64,000 nt of DNA from NCBI GenBank assembly GCA_003584625.1, contig AP017647.1, positions 1,040,603 to 1,104,602 of the forward strand, in the 5' to 3' direction. A program made the translations under genes and the position numbers. Below are positions 37,875 to 48,208 of this stretch, in pieces. The number at the start of each line of letters is the position of its first letter. Within the stretch, counting starts at the first letter, position 1. The notes beneath the pieces were generated by a model that worked only from the letters and a program-made list of their open reading frames with translations, was not told the origin of the DNA and did not search any database. Source of the DNA: Methanothermobacter sp. MT-2 (lineage in GTDB: Archaea > Methanobacteriota > Methanobacteria > Methanobacteriales > DSM-23052).

Positions 37875-38768
37875 ATGAAAAAGGGTGAAACTATCATAAA
37901 ATACGATGAAAACAGGTTAACCATAGAAAACAATCACGGTCTGAGGATACTAGGAGTTTGCAGTGCGGGGAATGTCCTAGACGAGGCAAATAAGGTGGTG
38001 TATTCAAGAGAAGATGGAAGAAGGGAGGGTATAGTATCTGTTAGTAACTTCAAACAGCTCATAATAAAAGATTATGAGAATATAACCTGTGGCATAGGAG
38101 TTGGAGACTCACTACTAGACCTTATAATATTCATAGACGATAACATCATCCCAGAAAAACTCCTATCATACTTCAAATTAATAATAGAAACCAAAGACGA
38201 AATACTAGGACCCCTAACCAGAATCTACAAATCCAACAACATCCTCATAATAAGTAGAAAAGGCCAAAAAAGAAACCTCAAAAAACAAAAAATAAAAAAA
38301 CACATAAAAAAATCTCTAACCGAAACACTCCAAAACAATAATATAAGTATCCTAGACCAACTAAAAGAAAAAGGCATAAAACTAGAAGAACTTGCAGAAG
38401 CCGGTATCAAACTATGCGTAGGAGTTGAAATAGACGATAAACTTAGAAAAAAGCTCAAAAAACAACTAATCAAATCACTATCCGACATAAATATCATAGC
38501 ACTCATAATAGCCGCCATAAGAGCCGAAGAAGACTTCCAATATCACAGGATAAAAAACGTGAACATAGACGATGACCCAGCCCACCTCTACAGCGACGAA
38601 ATACTAGGAATGGCAGTCGCCAACCAAATCGCCGGCACAAAAGCAATATTCAACTTCAAACGCTACGATGAAGAAAAACCAGGCATAATAAACAGACTAG
38701 GCCCCATGACAGATGACGTCATCGCCGGTCTAATCGCAGGCTCCATGTCAAAAATCTTCGAAGAGTGA
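37875..38768 (+). CDS. cobZ: CobZ-like alpha-ribazole phosphatase with extra N-terminal domain
   Basis: 297 residues. The C-terminal about 150 residues ([63 protein letters not shown]) match CobZ/PgpA-type phosphatases of archaeal cobamide synthesis. The N-terminal about 125 residues ([34 protein letters not shown]) form a separate domain I cannot assign. cobS follows by 7 bp. Confidence 0.8.
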   Translation: MKKGETIIKYDENRLTIENNHGLRILGVCSAGNVLDEANKVVYSREDGRREGIVSVSNFKQLIIKDYENITCGIGVGDSLLDLIIFIDDNIIPEKLLSYFKLIIETKDEILGPLTRIYKSNNILIISRKGQKRNLKKQKIKKHIKKSLTETLQNNNISILDQLKEKGIKLEELAEAGIKLCVGVEIDDKLRKKLKKQLIKSLSDINIIALIIAAIRAEEDFQYHRIKNVNIDDDPAHLYSDEILGMAVANQIAGTKAIFNFKRYDEEKPGIINRLGPMTDDVIAGLIAGSMSKIFEE

Positions 38769-38775
38769 AAAAAAC

Positions 38776-39525
38776 ATGCTACGCGAAATAATAGGCCTCA
38801 TATCATTCCTAACAATACTACCCCTAAACATCCACTACAACATACCCAAAATCGCAAAATACACCTGGCTCTTCCCAATCATAGGAGCAATCATCGGCAC
38901 CATCGGCGGCATCATCACAATCATACTCCAACTCATAAAAACACCACCCATTATAATAGCAAGTCTAATCTACGGATTCCTAATCTGGTTTACCGGTTTC
39001 CACCATCTCGACGGACTCATAGACATGGGAGACGCCCTAATGGCCCATGGAACCCCAGAAGACAAACTAAAAATAATGAAAGATAACCGCATAGGAACCG
39101 GTGGACTCGGCCTATTCCTCATCATAGCCCTCACAACATTCACATGCATCTATTCAATACCAATAGCCAAACTCCCCACAATAATCATAATATCTGAAAT
39201 CGGCGCGAAAATGGGACTCGTAAGCTCATGTATCATATCAAAACCGCAAGAAAAAGGGATAGGACGCCACTTCATAAAAGAAATGGACAAAAAAAAGTTC
39301 ATCCTCTCATCCCTCCTATCATCTATCATAGGATTTTCACTACTCAAATACCAGGGCCTCATAGGAATACTAGCAAGCATAATCGGCGGCCTATTCATAG
39401 GAGCAGTTGCAAGGAAAAATTTCAAATACACAACCGGGGATGTTCTCGGAGCATCCAACGAATTCAATAGGATGACAACATTACTCAGCATAACAATAGC
39501 AATTAACTGGGTGAACATATGCTAA
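38776..39525 (+). CDS. cobS: Adenosylcobinamide-GDP ribazoletransferase (cobalamin-5'-phosphate synthase)
   Basis: 249 residues, polytopic membrane enzyme that attaches alpha-ribazole in the last step of the cobamide nucleotide loop. FLTILPLNIHYN, FTGFHHLDGLIDMGDALMAHG and KIMKDNRIGTGG are family motifs. It follows the CobZ-like gene and overlaps the Trm56 start by 7 bp. Confidence 0.93.
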   Translation: MLREIIGLISFLTILPLNIHYNIPKIAKYTWLFPIIGAIIGTIGGIITIILQLIKTPPIIIASLIYGFLIWFTGFHHLDGLIDMGDALMAHGTPEDKLKIMKDNRIGTGGLGLFLIIALTTFTCIYSIPIAKLPTIIIISEIGAKMGLVSSCIISKPQEKGIGRHFIKEMDKKKFILSSLLSSIIGFSLLKYQGLIGILASIIGGLFIGAVARKNFKYTTGDVLGASNEFNRMTTLLSITIAINWVNIC

Positions 39526-40046
39526 AAGTTTTAAGATTAGGCCACCGCAAAACCCGGGATGCCAGGATAACAACACACGTATGCCTAACTGCCAGGGCAT
39601 TCGGCGCCTCAGAGGTTATAATAAGCGGAGAAAAAGACAATAAGATTATAGAGAATGTTAATGATGTTACAAAGAGATGGGGCGGACCATTCAAAACATC
39701 CTATCAAAAAAATTGGAAAAAAATCATGAAAAAATGGGAAGGTGAAATAATACACCTTACAATGTACGGAATACCAATACAAAAGATCATAGAAGATATC
39801 AGGAAAAGTGAAAATGACAAGCTAATAATCGTAGGAGGCCCGAGAGTGCCTGGTGAAATCTTCAAAGTAGCTGATTTCAACGTGGCAGTCACAAACCAAC
39901 CCCATTCAGAAGTCTCTGCACTAGCAGTATTCCTCCACATGTTCTTCAACGGAAAAGAACTAGAAAAAAGATTTGAAAACGCTAAAATAAGAATAATACC
40001 CTCAAAGAATAGTAAAAAAATCAAAGAAATAAGGGATGCAGAATGA
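39519..40046 (+). CDS. trm56: tRNA (cytidine(56)-2'-O)-methyltransferase
   Basis: 175 residues, the archaeal SPOUT-fold enzyme that methylates C56 in the T-loop. LRLGHRKTRDARITTHVCLTARAFGA is its diagnostic N-terminus; IIVGGPRVPGEIFKVADFNVAVTNQPHSEVSALAVFL holds the trefoil knot. It overlaps cobS before it and upp after it (ATGA). Confidence 0.95.
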   Translation: MLKVLRLGHRKTRDARITTHVCLTARAFGASEVIISGEKDNKIIENVNDVTKRWGGPFKTSYQKNWKKIMKKWEGEIIHLTMYGIPIQKIIEDIRKSENDKLIIVGGPRVPGEIFKVADFNVAVTNQPHSEVSALAVFLHMFFNGKELEKRFENAKIRIIPSKNSKKIKEIRDAE

Positions 40047-40672
40047 TAAAAATAATTGATAACATTATAATCCAAGAAAAACTTGGGAAAATACGCCGTA
40101 AAGGGATTGACCCGGCCCACTTCAGGCATGGTCTGAAGGAAATCGGACGTTATATGGCATACGAGTTCGCTGACACCCTAAAACATGAAAAGGTAGAAGT
40201 CCAAACACCACTCGGAATCGCGGAGACCATAAAAGTATCTGAAAAAGATGATATAATAGTTATAAGCGTGCTAAGAGCCTCGCTACCATTCACCCAGGGT
40301 ATAATGAAGGTTTTCCCAGAAGCCCAACATGGTATCATCGGGGCATGGAGAGAAGACAAACCACCATTTAAAGTTTCCATCGACTACTTTAAACTACCAC
40401 CAGTCCATGACAAAATCGTGATAATAGCAGATCCAATGCTCGCAACAGGACACACCATGCAAAAAATACTAGAAAAACTAGAAAACCTCAAAATCAGAAG
40501 ACTTGTAATATTCAACATAATATCCGCAAAAAAAGGCCTTAAAAAATTGGAAAAATTTGATATAGAAGTTTACACATGCTCAATCGAAGAAAAAATAAAC
40601 AAATCAGGTTACATCGTACCTGGCCTGGGCGATGCAGGAGACCTTGCATTCGGAAAACCATCAAAACTATAA
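40043..40672 (+). CDS. upp: Uracil phosphoribosyltransferase
   Basis: 209 residues. ISVLRASLPFTQGI is the PRPP-proximal motif, ADPMLATGHTM the PRPP-binding loop, and GYIVPGLGDAGDLAFG the uracil-binding C-terminus. It salvages uracil to UMP. The stop overlaps the end of the convergent fumarase gene by 6 bp. Confidence 0.95.
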   Translation: MIKIIDNIIIQEKLGKIRRKGIDPAHFRHGLKEIGRYMAYEFADTLKHEKVEVQTPLGIAETIKVSEKDDIIVISVLRASLPFTQGIMKVFPEAQHGIIGAWREDKPPFKVSIDYFKLPPVHDKIVIIADPMLATGHTMQKILEKLENLKIRRLVIFNIISAKKGLKKLEKFDIEVYTCSIEEKINKSGYIVPGLGDAGDLAFGKPSKL

Positions 40673-41167
40673 ATTGTATACGGATTTTCCATGAGATACC
40701 CCAACTATACCTGGGAGCCCATCAACAATCAATTCATAGAGCGCCTCTACACCCTCCTCTTCATATGCGATAAGTCTCACAGATTTCACCCTGCTTGTAA
40801 GAAGCGCTGCTAATGGAGGCGTGACAACAAATATCGCCCCGGCCTCATCTAATGCATCTATAGTCTCTTTCCTGAGCGCCCCCTTACCAATATGTATAAG
40901 AACACCAGCAGACGCCAAAAATGGTATGCTCTCCTCAATTTCCTCCTTGTTGCTGCTTGTCGGCGCTATACCAGCACCACTTACAGCTGTGTGCATTATA
41001 GCCGCGCCATCCAAATTTACTGGTGGCATGCCAGATTTTATTGCTTCCACAAGCCTTGGGAGAATCGCATCCCTCCCAGTATAAACCCTACCATCTAACA
41101 ATATCCTGTCACCAACCTTCAAAGATTTTATCTTAGAAGGCGCGGATGGTATTCTTATCCTCTTCAT
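40667..41167 (-). CDS. Fumarate hydratase, beta subunit (class I)
   Basis: 166 residues. The C-terminal swivelling domain of class I fumarases/tartrate dehydratases: LKVGDRILLDGRVYTGRDAILPRL, HTAVSGAGIAPTSSNKEE and IHIGKGAL. The alpha subunit with the Fe-S cluster is not in this window. ATG 41167 overlaps the mfnA end; ATG 41173 is an alternative. Confidence 0.9.
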   Translation of the reverse strand: MKRIRIPSAPSKIKSLKVGDRILLDGRVYTGRDAILPRLVEAIKSGMPPVNLDGAAIMHTAVSGAGIAPTSSNKEEIEESIPFLASAGVLIHIGKGALRKETIDALDEAGAIFVVTPPLAALLTSRVKSVRLIAYEEEGVEALYELIVDGLPGIVGVSHGKSVYNL

Positions 41168-41169
41168 AA

Positions 41170-42312
41170 TCATATACCTGAAAGGTCATCAAGGAAAGCT
41201 TCTATGTGTTCCATTTTAATATGTGGCATTAAAACGATCCTCACAGCCCGCGGATATGACGAAATAGAAACAGACCAACCCTTCAACTCTAGTTCACGTG
41301 CAAGAGCCTCAGGGGACATGTCAGGCGAATTAAAAGCCACAATATTCAATTGGGGTTCTACTACAAGCTCAAACCCACACCTTTCAAGTTCACGAGCCAA
41401 AAACCTCGTCACCCTCATAGAATCTTCAACCGTCCTCATGTATCCTTCACGTCCCATATACTTCATTATAGCCCATGTCGCGGCTGCAGAAGCCCCGCTA
41501 CGCGTGCCCACTATAGTCGATTGTTGTTTCTCTGTAAGATATGGTGTTTCAACACTCATAGAATCAAGATAATCCCTCCCCCTGAAAAGTATGCAACCAC
41601 TTGGTATAGGAGCCAAGCCCATCTTATGAGGATCCACAGTAACTGAACTAACACCTTCCAATCTAAAATCGAAATCAGGAATATCATAACCGGCTTCCTT
41701 CAAAAATGGTATTATAAACCCTCCCAAGGCCGCGTCAACATGTAAATGTATGCCCTCTTCTCTGCACAATCTTGAAAGTTCTGGTATGGGGTCGACAACA
41801 CCAAGTTCAGTTGTCCCAGCAATACCCACAACAGCAACAGTACCAGATGAAATAAGCTCCCCTACAGAATCAACATCCACCCTATAATTTCCATCCAAAA
41901 CAGCCTCTTTCAATTCTAAACCTAGAATCTCAGCAGCCTTTTTAAAGGAGAAATGAGCCGATTTCGGGACTATAATCCCTGGTCTTTTAACATTTTTCAT
42001 ATTACGGGCTGCGCGCATCCCCATAAGATTAGCCTCTGTACCCCCAGTTACCACATGCCCTTTTACATTTGGGTTTCCGAGAAGTTCTCCTAGCATTCTT
42101 ATTACTTCTTTTTCAAGGGCCCTTGTACCCTTGAAAAGTCCAGGATCTCCGAGGTTGGATTCTAGGAATTCGCAGTATACTTCCTTTGCAATTGGATGTG
42201 GGCTAGTACACATTGAACTGAGAATCCGACCAGAAGTATAAGTTAAATCTTCCTCTCTAAATTTCCTGACAAGATCTAGCACTTTAGCTTTGGGGAGGCC
42301 TTTAAAGTTCAT
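41170..42312 (-). CDS. mfnA: L-tyrosine/L-aspartate decarboxylase MfnA
   Basis: 380 residues, a PLP enzyme that makes tyramine for methanofuran and can make beta-alanine for CoA. GGTEANLMGMRAARN, HVDAALGGF (PLP aspartate) and SVTVDPHKMGLAP (PLP lysine) are present. It overlaps the fumarase subunit gene downstream. Confidence 0.95.
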   Translation of the reverse strand: MNFKGLPKAKVLDLVRKFREEDLTYTSGRILSSMCTSPHPIAKEVYCEFLESNLGDPGLFKGTRALEKEVIRMLGELLGNPNVKGHVVTGGTEANLMGMRAARNMKNVKRPGIIVPKSAHFSFKKAAEILGLELKEAVLDGNYRVDVDSVGELISSGTVAVVGIAGTTELGVVDPIPELSRLCREEGIHLHVDAALGGFIIPFLKEAGYDIPDFDFRLEGVSSVTVDPHKMGLAPIPSGCILFRGRDYLDSMSVETPYLTEKQQSTIVGTRSGASAAATWAIMKYMGREGYMRTVEDSMRVTRFLARELERCGFELVVEPQLNIVAFNSPDMSPEALARELELKGWSVSISSYPRAVRIVLMPHIKMEHIEAFLDDLSGI

Positions 42313-42342
42313 TTTAATAACCTAAGAAAAAAGTAGGGGAGA

Positions 42343-44622
42343 CTATTTTTCGTCTAATAATTTTCTGGCCGCTTTTAACAAGATTTTTTGCTCTACCCTT
42401 GCGACTGTCTTGCGGACTTCCTTGACAGCATCTGTATTGGCTGATACGCTGTCTATTCCAAGTTCTACTAGTCTTTCAACTATCCATGGTATGCTTCCTG
42501 CCTGGCCACATATGCTTGTTTTAACACCTGCCTCGTTACATTTCCTTATAACCCTTTCTATAAGTTTTATGACTGCGGGGTGTCCTTCTGTGTAGAGGTC
42601 AGCAACTAGTTCATTGTTTCTGTCAATTGCGAGGGTGTATTGTGTGAGGTCGTTTGTGCCGAAACTTACGAAGTCTATTCCAACTTTTATAAAGTCTTCA
42701 ATTATTAGTGCGGCGGCTGGTGTTTCAACCATTATACCGAATTCAACGTCACGTTGTGGTTTGAGGCCGGCTTCTTCCGCGATTTCTTTGGCTTTTCTTA
42801 ATTCGTCTGGGTGTTGTACTAGTGGTATCATTATGCCAATGTTGGTGTATCCTTTTTCGTGCAATTTTTTGATGGCTTTGAATTCTGCTTTTAAAATTTC
42901 TGGTTCGTCTAGTTCTCTTCTGATACCTCTCCAGCCTAGCATTGGATTGTGTTCATATGGTTCGTCTTCTCCGCCTTCTAGTGTCTTGAATTCGTCTGTT
43001 GGGGCGTCTAGTGTCCTGTACCATACTGGTTTGGGGTAGAATGCATCCGCAACCTTCATGATATTTTCTACTAATATTTTAATCAGCTCTTCTTCTTTCC
43101 CGTCTTTTATGAACTTTTTGGGGTGGACTCCTGGTGTTAACATCATGTGTTCTGTTCTTAGAAGCCCCACTCCATCAGCTCCGGTGGCAGCGGCTTTCCT
43201 GGCGGCTTCTGGCATGCTAACGTTAACTTTAACCTCTGTAACGGTGAGTATTGGGGCTTCTGCTGTTACTTCCACCTTTTCCTTTTCCTCTTTTGGTGCT
43301 GCGAATTCCCCTTCATATACTAGGCCCTTTGTACCGTCCATGGTTATAATCTGGTTGTCTTCAAGTTTCCTTGTAGCATTACCGGTTCCTACTATACAAG
43401 GTATGCCTAGTTCTCTTGATACGATTGAGGCGTGGCATGTGACACCCCCCTCATCTGTTAGGATGCCGCTGGCTCTTTTCATGGCTGGTACCATGTCTGG
43501 TGTTGTCATCACGGTTACTAGTATGTCCCCTGTTTGTATCTTGTCAAGTTCATCTATGTCACGTATTATTTTAACTTTACCTGAGGCAAGACCTGGACTA
43601 GCACCCAAACCCCTTAATATGATCTTCTTCTCCTCTTTTATTTCCTCTTTTGGGACTTTTATTTCTGTTAGGGTTGTGACTGGCCTTGATTGTAACATGT
43701 ATACTTTTCCTTCTTCTATGGCCCATTCTGTATCCTGTGGGAATTTATAATGTTCATGGATTTTACGTCCGAGTTCTGCGAGTTTTGCTATTTCTTCATC
43801 TGATAGAACTCTTTTTTCTCTCATGTCCTCTGGTACTTGGATCTTCACTGTCTCGCCATTTTCTCTTTTGAACATGACATTCTTTTCACCGACTTTGAAA
43901 TCTAGGAGTTTTCCAGTGGTTTTGTCGACTGAGTAGGTGTCTGGTGTGACCGCACCCGAAACTACCGCCTCCCCCAGTCCCCATGAAGCCTCTATTAAGA
44001 GGATGTCTTCGCCTGTTGAGGGGTGGGCTGTGAACATTACACCGGCTTTTTCTGCGTCCACCATCTCCTGGACTACTACTGCTATTGAAACTTTAGCATG
44101 GTCGAAGTTGTTCTGTTCCCTGTAGAATATCGCTCTGGCCTCGAATAGGGAAGCCCAACATTCCTGAACATACTTTAGAACGTTCTCAGACCCTTTTATG
44201 TTGAGGAAGGTTTCTTGTTGGCCGGCGAAAGATGCTTCGGGCAGGTCTTCTGCGGTTGCGGATGAACGCACGGCAACATAAACGTCTTCTTTTCCTATGC
44301 GCTGGCATAGTGCATTATATGATTCTATTATGATTGTTTGTATGTCTTCTGGCACCTCGGTAGATATGATGATATTTTTTATTTTTTTGGAGACTTTTTG
44401 CAGTTCTTTTGTGTCGTTAACATCTAGGTTTTCTAGCATTCCCATGACTTCTGGAAATAATCCTGTGTCTTTCATGAATTTGTCATATGTCTTTGATGTT
44501 ACAACAAAACCTGGGGGTACTGGTATGCCTGCTTGTGTTAGTTCACCAAGGTTTGCGCCTTTACCGCCGGCTATTGGCACGTCCTCCTTGGTGAGCTCAT
44601 CAAAAAATGCCACGAACTTCAT
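42343..44622 (-). CDS. ppsA: Phosphoenolpyruvate synthase
   Basis: 759 residues, ATP-dependent conversion of pyruvate to PEP for gluconeogenesis. An ATP-grasp domain comes first (GGKGANLGELTQAGIPVPPGF, RSSATAEDLPEASFAGQQET). The phosphohistidine domain has GGVTCHASIVSRELGIPCIVGT. The C-terminal TIM barrel has GFVxFGTNDLTQ-like SFGTNDLTQYTL and ICGQAGS. Coding strand is A/C-rich. Confidence 0.96.
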   Translation of the reverse strand: MKFVAFFDELTKEDVPIAGGKGANLGELTQAGIPVPPGFVVTSKTYDKFMKDTGLFPEVMGMLENLDVNDTKELQKVSKKIKNIIISTEVPEDIQTIIIESYNALCQRIGKEDVYVAVRSSATAEDLPEASFAGQQETFLNIKGSENVLKYVQECWASLFEARAIFYREQNNFDHAKVSIAVVVQEMVDAEKAGVMFTAHPSTGEDILLIEASWGLGEAVVSGAVTPDTYSVDKTTGKLLDFKVGEKNVMFKRENGETVKIQVPEDMREKRVLSDEEIAKLAELGRKIHEHYKFPQDTEWAIEEGKVYMLQSRPVTTLTEIKVPKEEIKEEKKIILRGLGASPGLASGKVKIIRDIDELDKIQTGDILVTVMTTPDMVPAMKRASGILTDEGGVTCHASIVSRELGIPCIVGTGNATRKLEDNQIITMDGTKGLVYEGEFAAPKEEKEKVEVTAEAPILTVTEVKVNVSMPEAARKAAATGADGVGLLRTEHMMLTPGVHPKKFIKDGKEEELIKILVENIMKVADAFYPKPVWYRTLDAPTDEFKTLEGGEDEPYEHNPMLGWRGIRRELDEPEILKAEFKAIKKLHEKGYTNIGIMIPLVQHPDELRKAKEIAEEAGLKPQRDVEFGIMVETPAAALIIEDFIKVGIDFVSFGTNDLTQYTLAIDRNNELVADLYTEGHPAVIKLIERVIRKCNEAGVKTSICGQAGSIPWIVERLVELGIDSVSANTDAVKEVRKTVARVEQKILLKAARKLLDEK

Positions 44623-44647
44623 ATTATCACAAAAAAAGGATTTATGT

Positions 44648-45130
<483 letters not shown>

Positions 45131-45327
45131 AAAATAATCCTCCATCTACTTTTTTATAAAGATAAAAAAATTTTACCATATTAACTTTGACTATCTCCAC
45201 ATCCCTTAATAAACTTTTATGTAACTTCATCCTTGAAAAAAAATTTTACCAACAAACATACTCTAAAATCCTATAAAGTAGAATCTTCACATATAAAATA
45301 TTGTATCCAAAATGGGGAGTATAACTT

Positions 45328-45552
45328 TTGATAATAAAAGCAAAAATCAGACTAGATTACAAAGACCATCAAGATGCACAGGTAACATTCAAGGCTCTCG
45401 AACCAGACAATAAAGGTTTCATAGATGGTGAAATAATAGACAAGAGCATAATATTCAGGTTAAAAGGCGAATCCATAGCAAGTGTGCGTCGCACAATCGA
45501 CGATCTCATACTCTCTGAGACTATAATCGAAAAAATAATGGTGATCAGATGA
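45328..45552 (+). CDS. pcc1: KEOPS complex subunit Pcc1
   Basis: 74 residues, the dimerisation subunit of the KEOPS complex that makes t6A37 in tRNA. Sequence ending SIASVRRTIDDLILSETIIEKIM is typical. TTG start behind GGGGAG. The stop overlaps the serS start. Confidence 0.88.
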   Translation: MIIKAKIRLDYKDHQDAQVTFKALEPDNKGFIDGEIIDKSIIFRLKGESIASVRRTIDDLILSETIIEKIMVIR

Positions 45553-47078
45553 AATTCGAACTCGAAGGGAGGATAATCCTAAACAAAGAGGCATCAGCCG
45601 CAAAAAAAGAAATAAAACAATTCATAGAAAAAGCAAACAATGACCTACTATTAAGGGGCTCAAAGGATAAAAAGGAAGCCTCCAGGATAACCCAATGGGA
45701 AATCAAAGACAAAGAAATAAAATTAAAAATCATATCCGGTAGAAGGGTGAGAGCCCACGACGGACTCCTAAGACTCAAAAAGCCATTAACCCAACTCCTA
45801 GGACCAAAATATCACATAGGAGTGCGCAAAATAATCGCAGAAAACTACACCTTCAAAACAAAAACAAGCCTCCAAGAGGAAAAACTGGATGAAATCAGAA
45901 GACTGCCATTCATAGACACCCTAAAAATCGAAAAAAACACCCTAAAAATCCGTTTCAAACCATTAGAAGAAAAAGAACTCAGAAAACACATCGTAGATCG
46001 AGTAGTTAAACAAATCCAAAACCTCACAGAACCCAAAGAAGACCTAACAACAAAAGTGACAAAAGCCAAACCCGGAGAAATAATAGCAAAAAGCAAACCC
46101 CAAAAACCACTATTCACAAAAGACCCCACAGAAGAAGCCATAAAACGTGGATGGGTTAAAAAATTCCCAGGAAGAGGACAATGGTTCTACACACCACCCA
46201 TAACAAACCTCCACAGAACATTCGAAGAACTCGTAATCCAAAAAATCGTCGAACCATTAAAATTCCAAGAATGCCTATTCCCAAAACTAATACCACTACC
46301 CATAATGCAAAAAATGCGATACCTAGAAGGACTACCAGAAGGCATGTACTACTGCAACGCACCACAAAGAGACCCCGAAACATTCGAAAAATTCAAAAAC
46401 GAACTACTCATAAAAAAAGAAATACCCATAAAACTACTCAAAAAAGGCCTAAAAGACCCCGGATATGTACTCGCACCAGCACAATGCGAACCATTCTACC
46501 AATTCCTCTCCCATGAAATAATAGACAAAAAAGACCTCCCAATAAAATTCTACGACCGCAGCGGATGGACCTACCGCTGGGAAGCCGGAGGCGCTAAAGG
46601 ACTAGACAGAGTCCACGAATTCCAACGGATAGAACTAGTCTGGATAGGAACACCAGAACAAACAGAAAAAATAAGAAACAAAACCGTCGAATTATCACAA
46701 AAACTAGCCGATGAACTCGAACTAGAATGGTACACCGAAATCGGAGACGACCCATTCTACCTAGAAGGACGAAAAATAGAAGAAAGAGGCATAGAATTCC
46801 CAGACATACCAAAACACGAAATGCGAATAACACTACCCAAAGAAGAAAAAGGAGTGGCCATCGTATCAGCCAACGTACACGGAACACACTTCATAGAAGG
46901 CTTCTCAATAAAAGAAGCCCGTGGAGAAAAAATATGGACAGGATGCACCGGCATAGGCCTCACAAGATGGATATTCGGATTCCTCGCCCAAAAAGGATTC
47001 GAAACCGATAACTGGCCAAAAATAATAAAAAAACGGCTGAAAAAGGTTGAAATCCCACCAATAATAACCTGGCCATGA
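45549..47078 (+). CDS. serS: Serine-tRNA ligase, methanogen (type 2)
   Basis: 509 residues, found only in methanogens and some relatives, with zinc in the active site. N-terminal domain FELEGRIILNKEASAAKKEI; catalytic core with FPKLIPLPIM, PAQCEPFYQFLSHE, RSGWTYRWEAGGAKGLDRVHEFQRIE, and GCTGIGLTRWIFGFLAQKG. Operon with pcc1. The + strand is extremely A/C-rich over the last kilobase. Confidence 0.96.
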   Translation: MKFELEGRIILNKEASAAKKEIKQFIEKANNDLLLRGSKDKKEASRITQWEIKDKEIKLKIISGRRVRAHDGLLRLKKPLTQLLGPKYHIGVRKIIAENYTFKTKTSLQEEKLDEIRRLPFIDTLKIEKNTLKIRFKPLEEKELRKHIVDRVVKQIQNLTEPKEDLTTKVTKAKPGEIIAKSKPQKPLFTKDPTEEAIKRGWVKKFPGRGQWFYTPPITNLHRTFEELVIQKIVEPLKFQECLFPKLIPLPIMQKMRYLEGLPEGMYYCNAPQRDPETFEKFKNELLIKKEIPIKLLKKGLKDPGYVLAPAQCEPFYQFLSHEIIDKKDLPIKFYDRSGWTYRWEAGGAKGLDRVHEFQRIELVWIGTPEQTEKIRNKTVELSQKLADELELEWYTEIGDDPFYLEGRKIEERGIEFPDIPKHEMRITLPKEEKGVAIVSANVHGTHFIEGFSIKEARGEKIWTGCTGIGLTRWIFGFLAQKGFETDNWPKIIKKRLKKVEIPPIITWP

Positions 47079-47101
47079 AAACTCCCAGCATTAAATGCAA
47101 T

Positions 47102-47458
47102 TCAGTAATAGACTACACCAGAGCCACCACAAGTAGGACAGGTTACATATACATCGTACCAATCGCCTGTTTCTGGATCATATTCCATACCATAATACAC
47201 CACTCCCCAGCCATCACAAGTAGGACAGGTATACCAAGAGCCAGAAGAACTTGAAGAACCTGAAGAACTTGAAGGACGTGAGGAACCTGAGGAACCTCCA
47301 CTTTGAGAAGAAGGTGCCTTCTGTACTTGGGTAACAGTTGTATTCTGAGTTGTATTATTCTGTTGTGGCTGTTGTGTGGGCCATTGGATACAACCACTTG
47401 TTGTAATTAGAATTGCGATAATTGCAACAGCAAAACATCTTTAGATATGATCTAATAT
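47102..47458 (-). pseudogene. Secreted CxxC lipoprotein gene with frameshift near the start
   Basis: A minus-strand frame from the end region encodes a lipoprotein signal (AVAIIAILITTSGC, lipobox TSGC), a Gln/Ser-rich linker and two DnaJ-type zinc motifs, CPTCDGWG and CPTCGGSG, ending VVYY. The frame has no start: in-frame codons begin after a stop at 47442-47444. The likely N-terminus (RSYLKMF from about 47456) is one frame away, separated by a run of four T that would need to be three (47432-47435). A GGGGGTGAT site precedes it, but the first codon would be ATT. The gene is decaying or has a sequence error. Confidence 0.6.
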
Positions 47459-47774
47459 AAATCACCCCCTATCAAATTTTATAATCTTCTTCTTTTATAA
47501 TATTTTCTCTAACAATCCTAAAATATCGAAAATTTAAGGGTAATCATACACTTATAGAGATTATAAAAACACTTTTGATTTCATGATTTGCCAGCTTTTA
47601 CTTGGGATCATAAGGGAAAAAAGCTACAAGTGGCTAAATTTAGAATATTCCATTCTATTAAAGCATCCCCCTCATTTTCCTGATGAGATGTTAAATTGAT
47701 CAAGCGCATTAATCCTTTGACTCTCCATGACAGCACTTTAGGCAGAGATCTAATCCACCGACTAATAACTTCTA
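47459..47774. other. Intergenic region
   Basis: A/T-rich, no gene seen. Left part is the promoter side of the lipoprotein gene; right part borders the TnpB relic. Confidence 0.4.
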
Positions 47775-47829
47775 GTGAAGTATCCCACCCTTTCAAGTGG
47801 GGGCTTCTCCCGCTCCACTTGACTTTACG
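47775..47829 (-). mobile_element. IS200/IS605 right-end relic with terminal hairpin
   Basis: Read leftward, TGTAAAGTCAAGTGG-like sequence (CGTAAAGTCAAGTGGAGCGG) continues with GAGAAGCC, a hairpin CCCAC-ttgaaagg-GTGGG and ATACTTCAC. Sequence and order match the relic at 32,913-32,981 on the other strand. In TnpB elements this region encodes the 3' part of the omega RNA and the transposon right end. Confidence 0.72.
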
Positions 47830-48090
47830 TCAAGGGACTTCATTTGGAAGTTCGTGGGGGTAATGGTTCTTTCTCTACAAGCGTTCGGGGATCGTACCAG
47901 CCCCTAAATATTCTCTGCACGCCCTACCAGCTCTCCTAGTCTTGTAAGCTATACATGCACATCCCTGACATATAAAGGTTACCTTCCCAGGCCCTTGCCA
48001 TATCCCCCCCACTCGTTTTTGGGGGGGCTTAGCAGCAAAAGAGCTGGTTAAATCATGAAAATTTGCAGAAAAAAATCCGCCTATAGACAA
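47830..48090 (-). pseudogene. TnpB C-terminal fragment
   Basis: The reading frame continues through TAG (47875-47877) and ends at TGA 47830-47832. It reads CQGCACIAYKT, AGRACREYLGAGTIPERL, stop, RKNHYPHELPNEVP. The last part looks like the C-terminal tail of TnpB proteins. No catalytic part remains. An apparent 71-residue ORF from 48090 is this fragment cut at the TAG. Confidence 0.68.
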
Positions 48091-48208
48091 AACCCCATGG
48101 GGGGGTTGAATTCAATAATATTAGAGGGCATTACTCCAAAAAACCGCAAATTGGAGTTTAAGAGATTACCAGATGAAATATCCTCCAAAGTTTGGTATCT
48201 AGACAGTC
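48091..48208. other. Spacer left of the FKBP gene end
   Basis: No gene seen. Possibly further decayed remains of the same element. Confidence 0.3.

Noticed and set aside
47143-47397. 84-codon minus-strand frame with Val/Pro/Gln repeats
   Set aside because: It is another frame of the lipoprotein gene; the frame with lipobox and CxxC motifs is the coding one.
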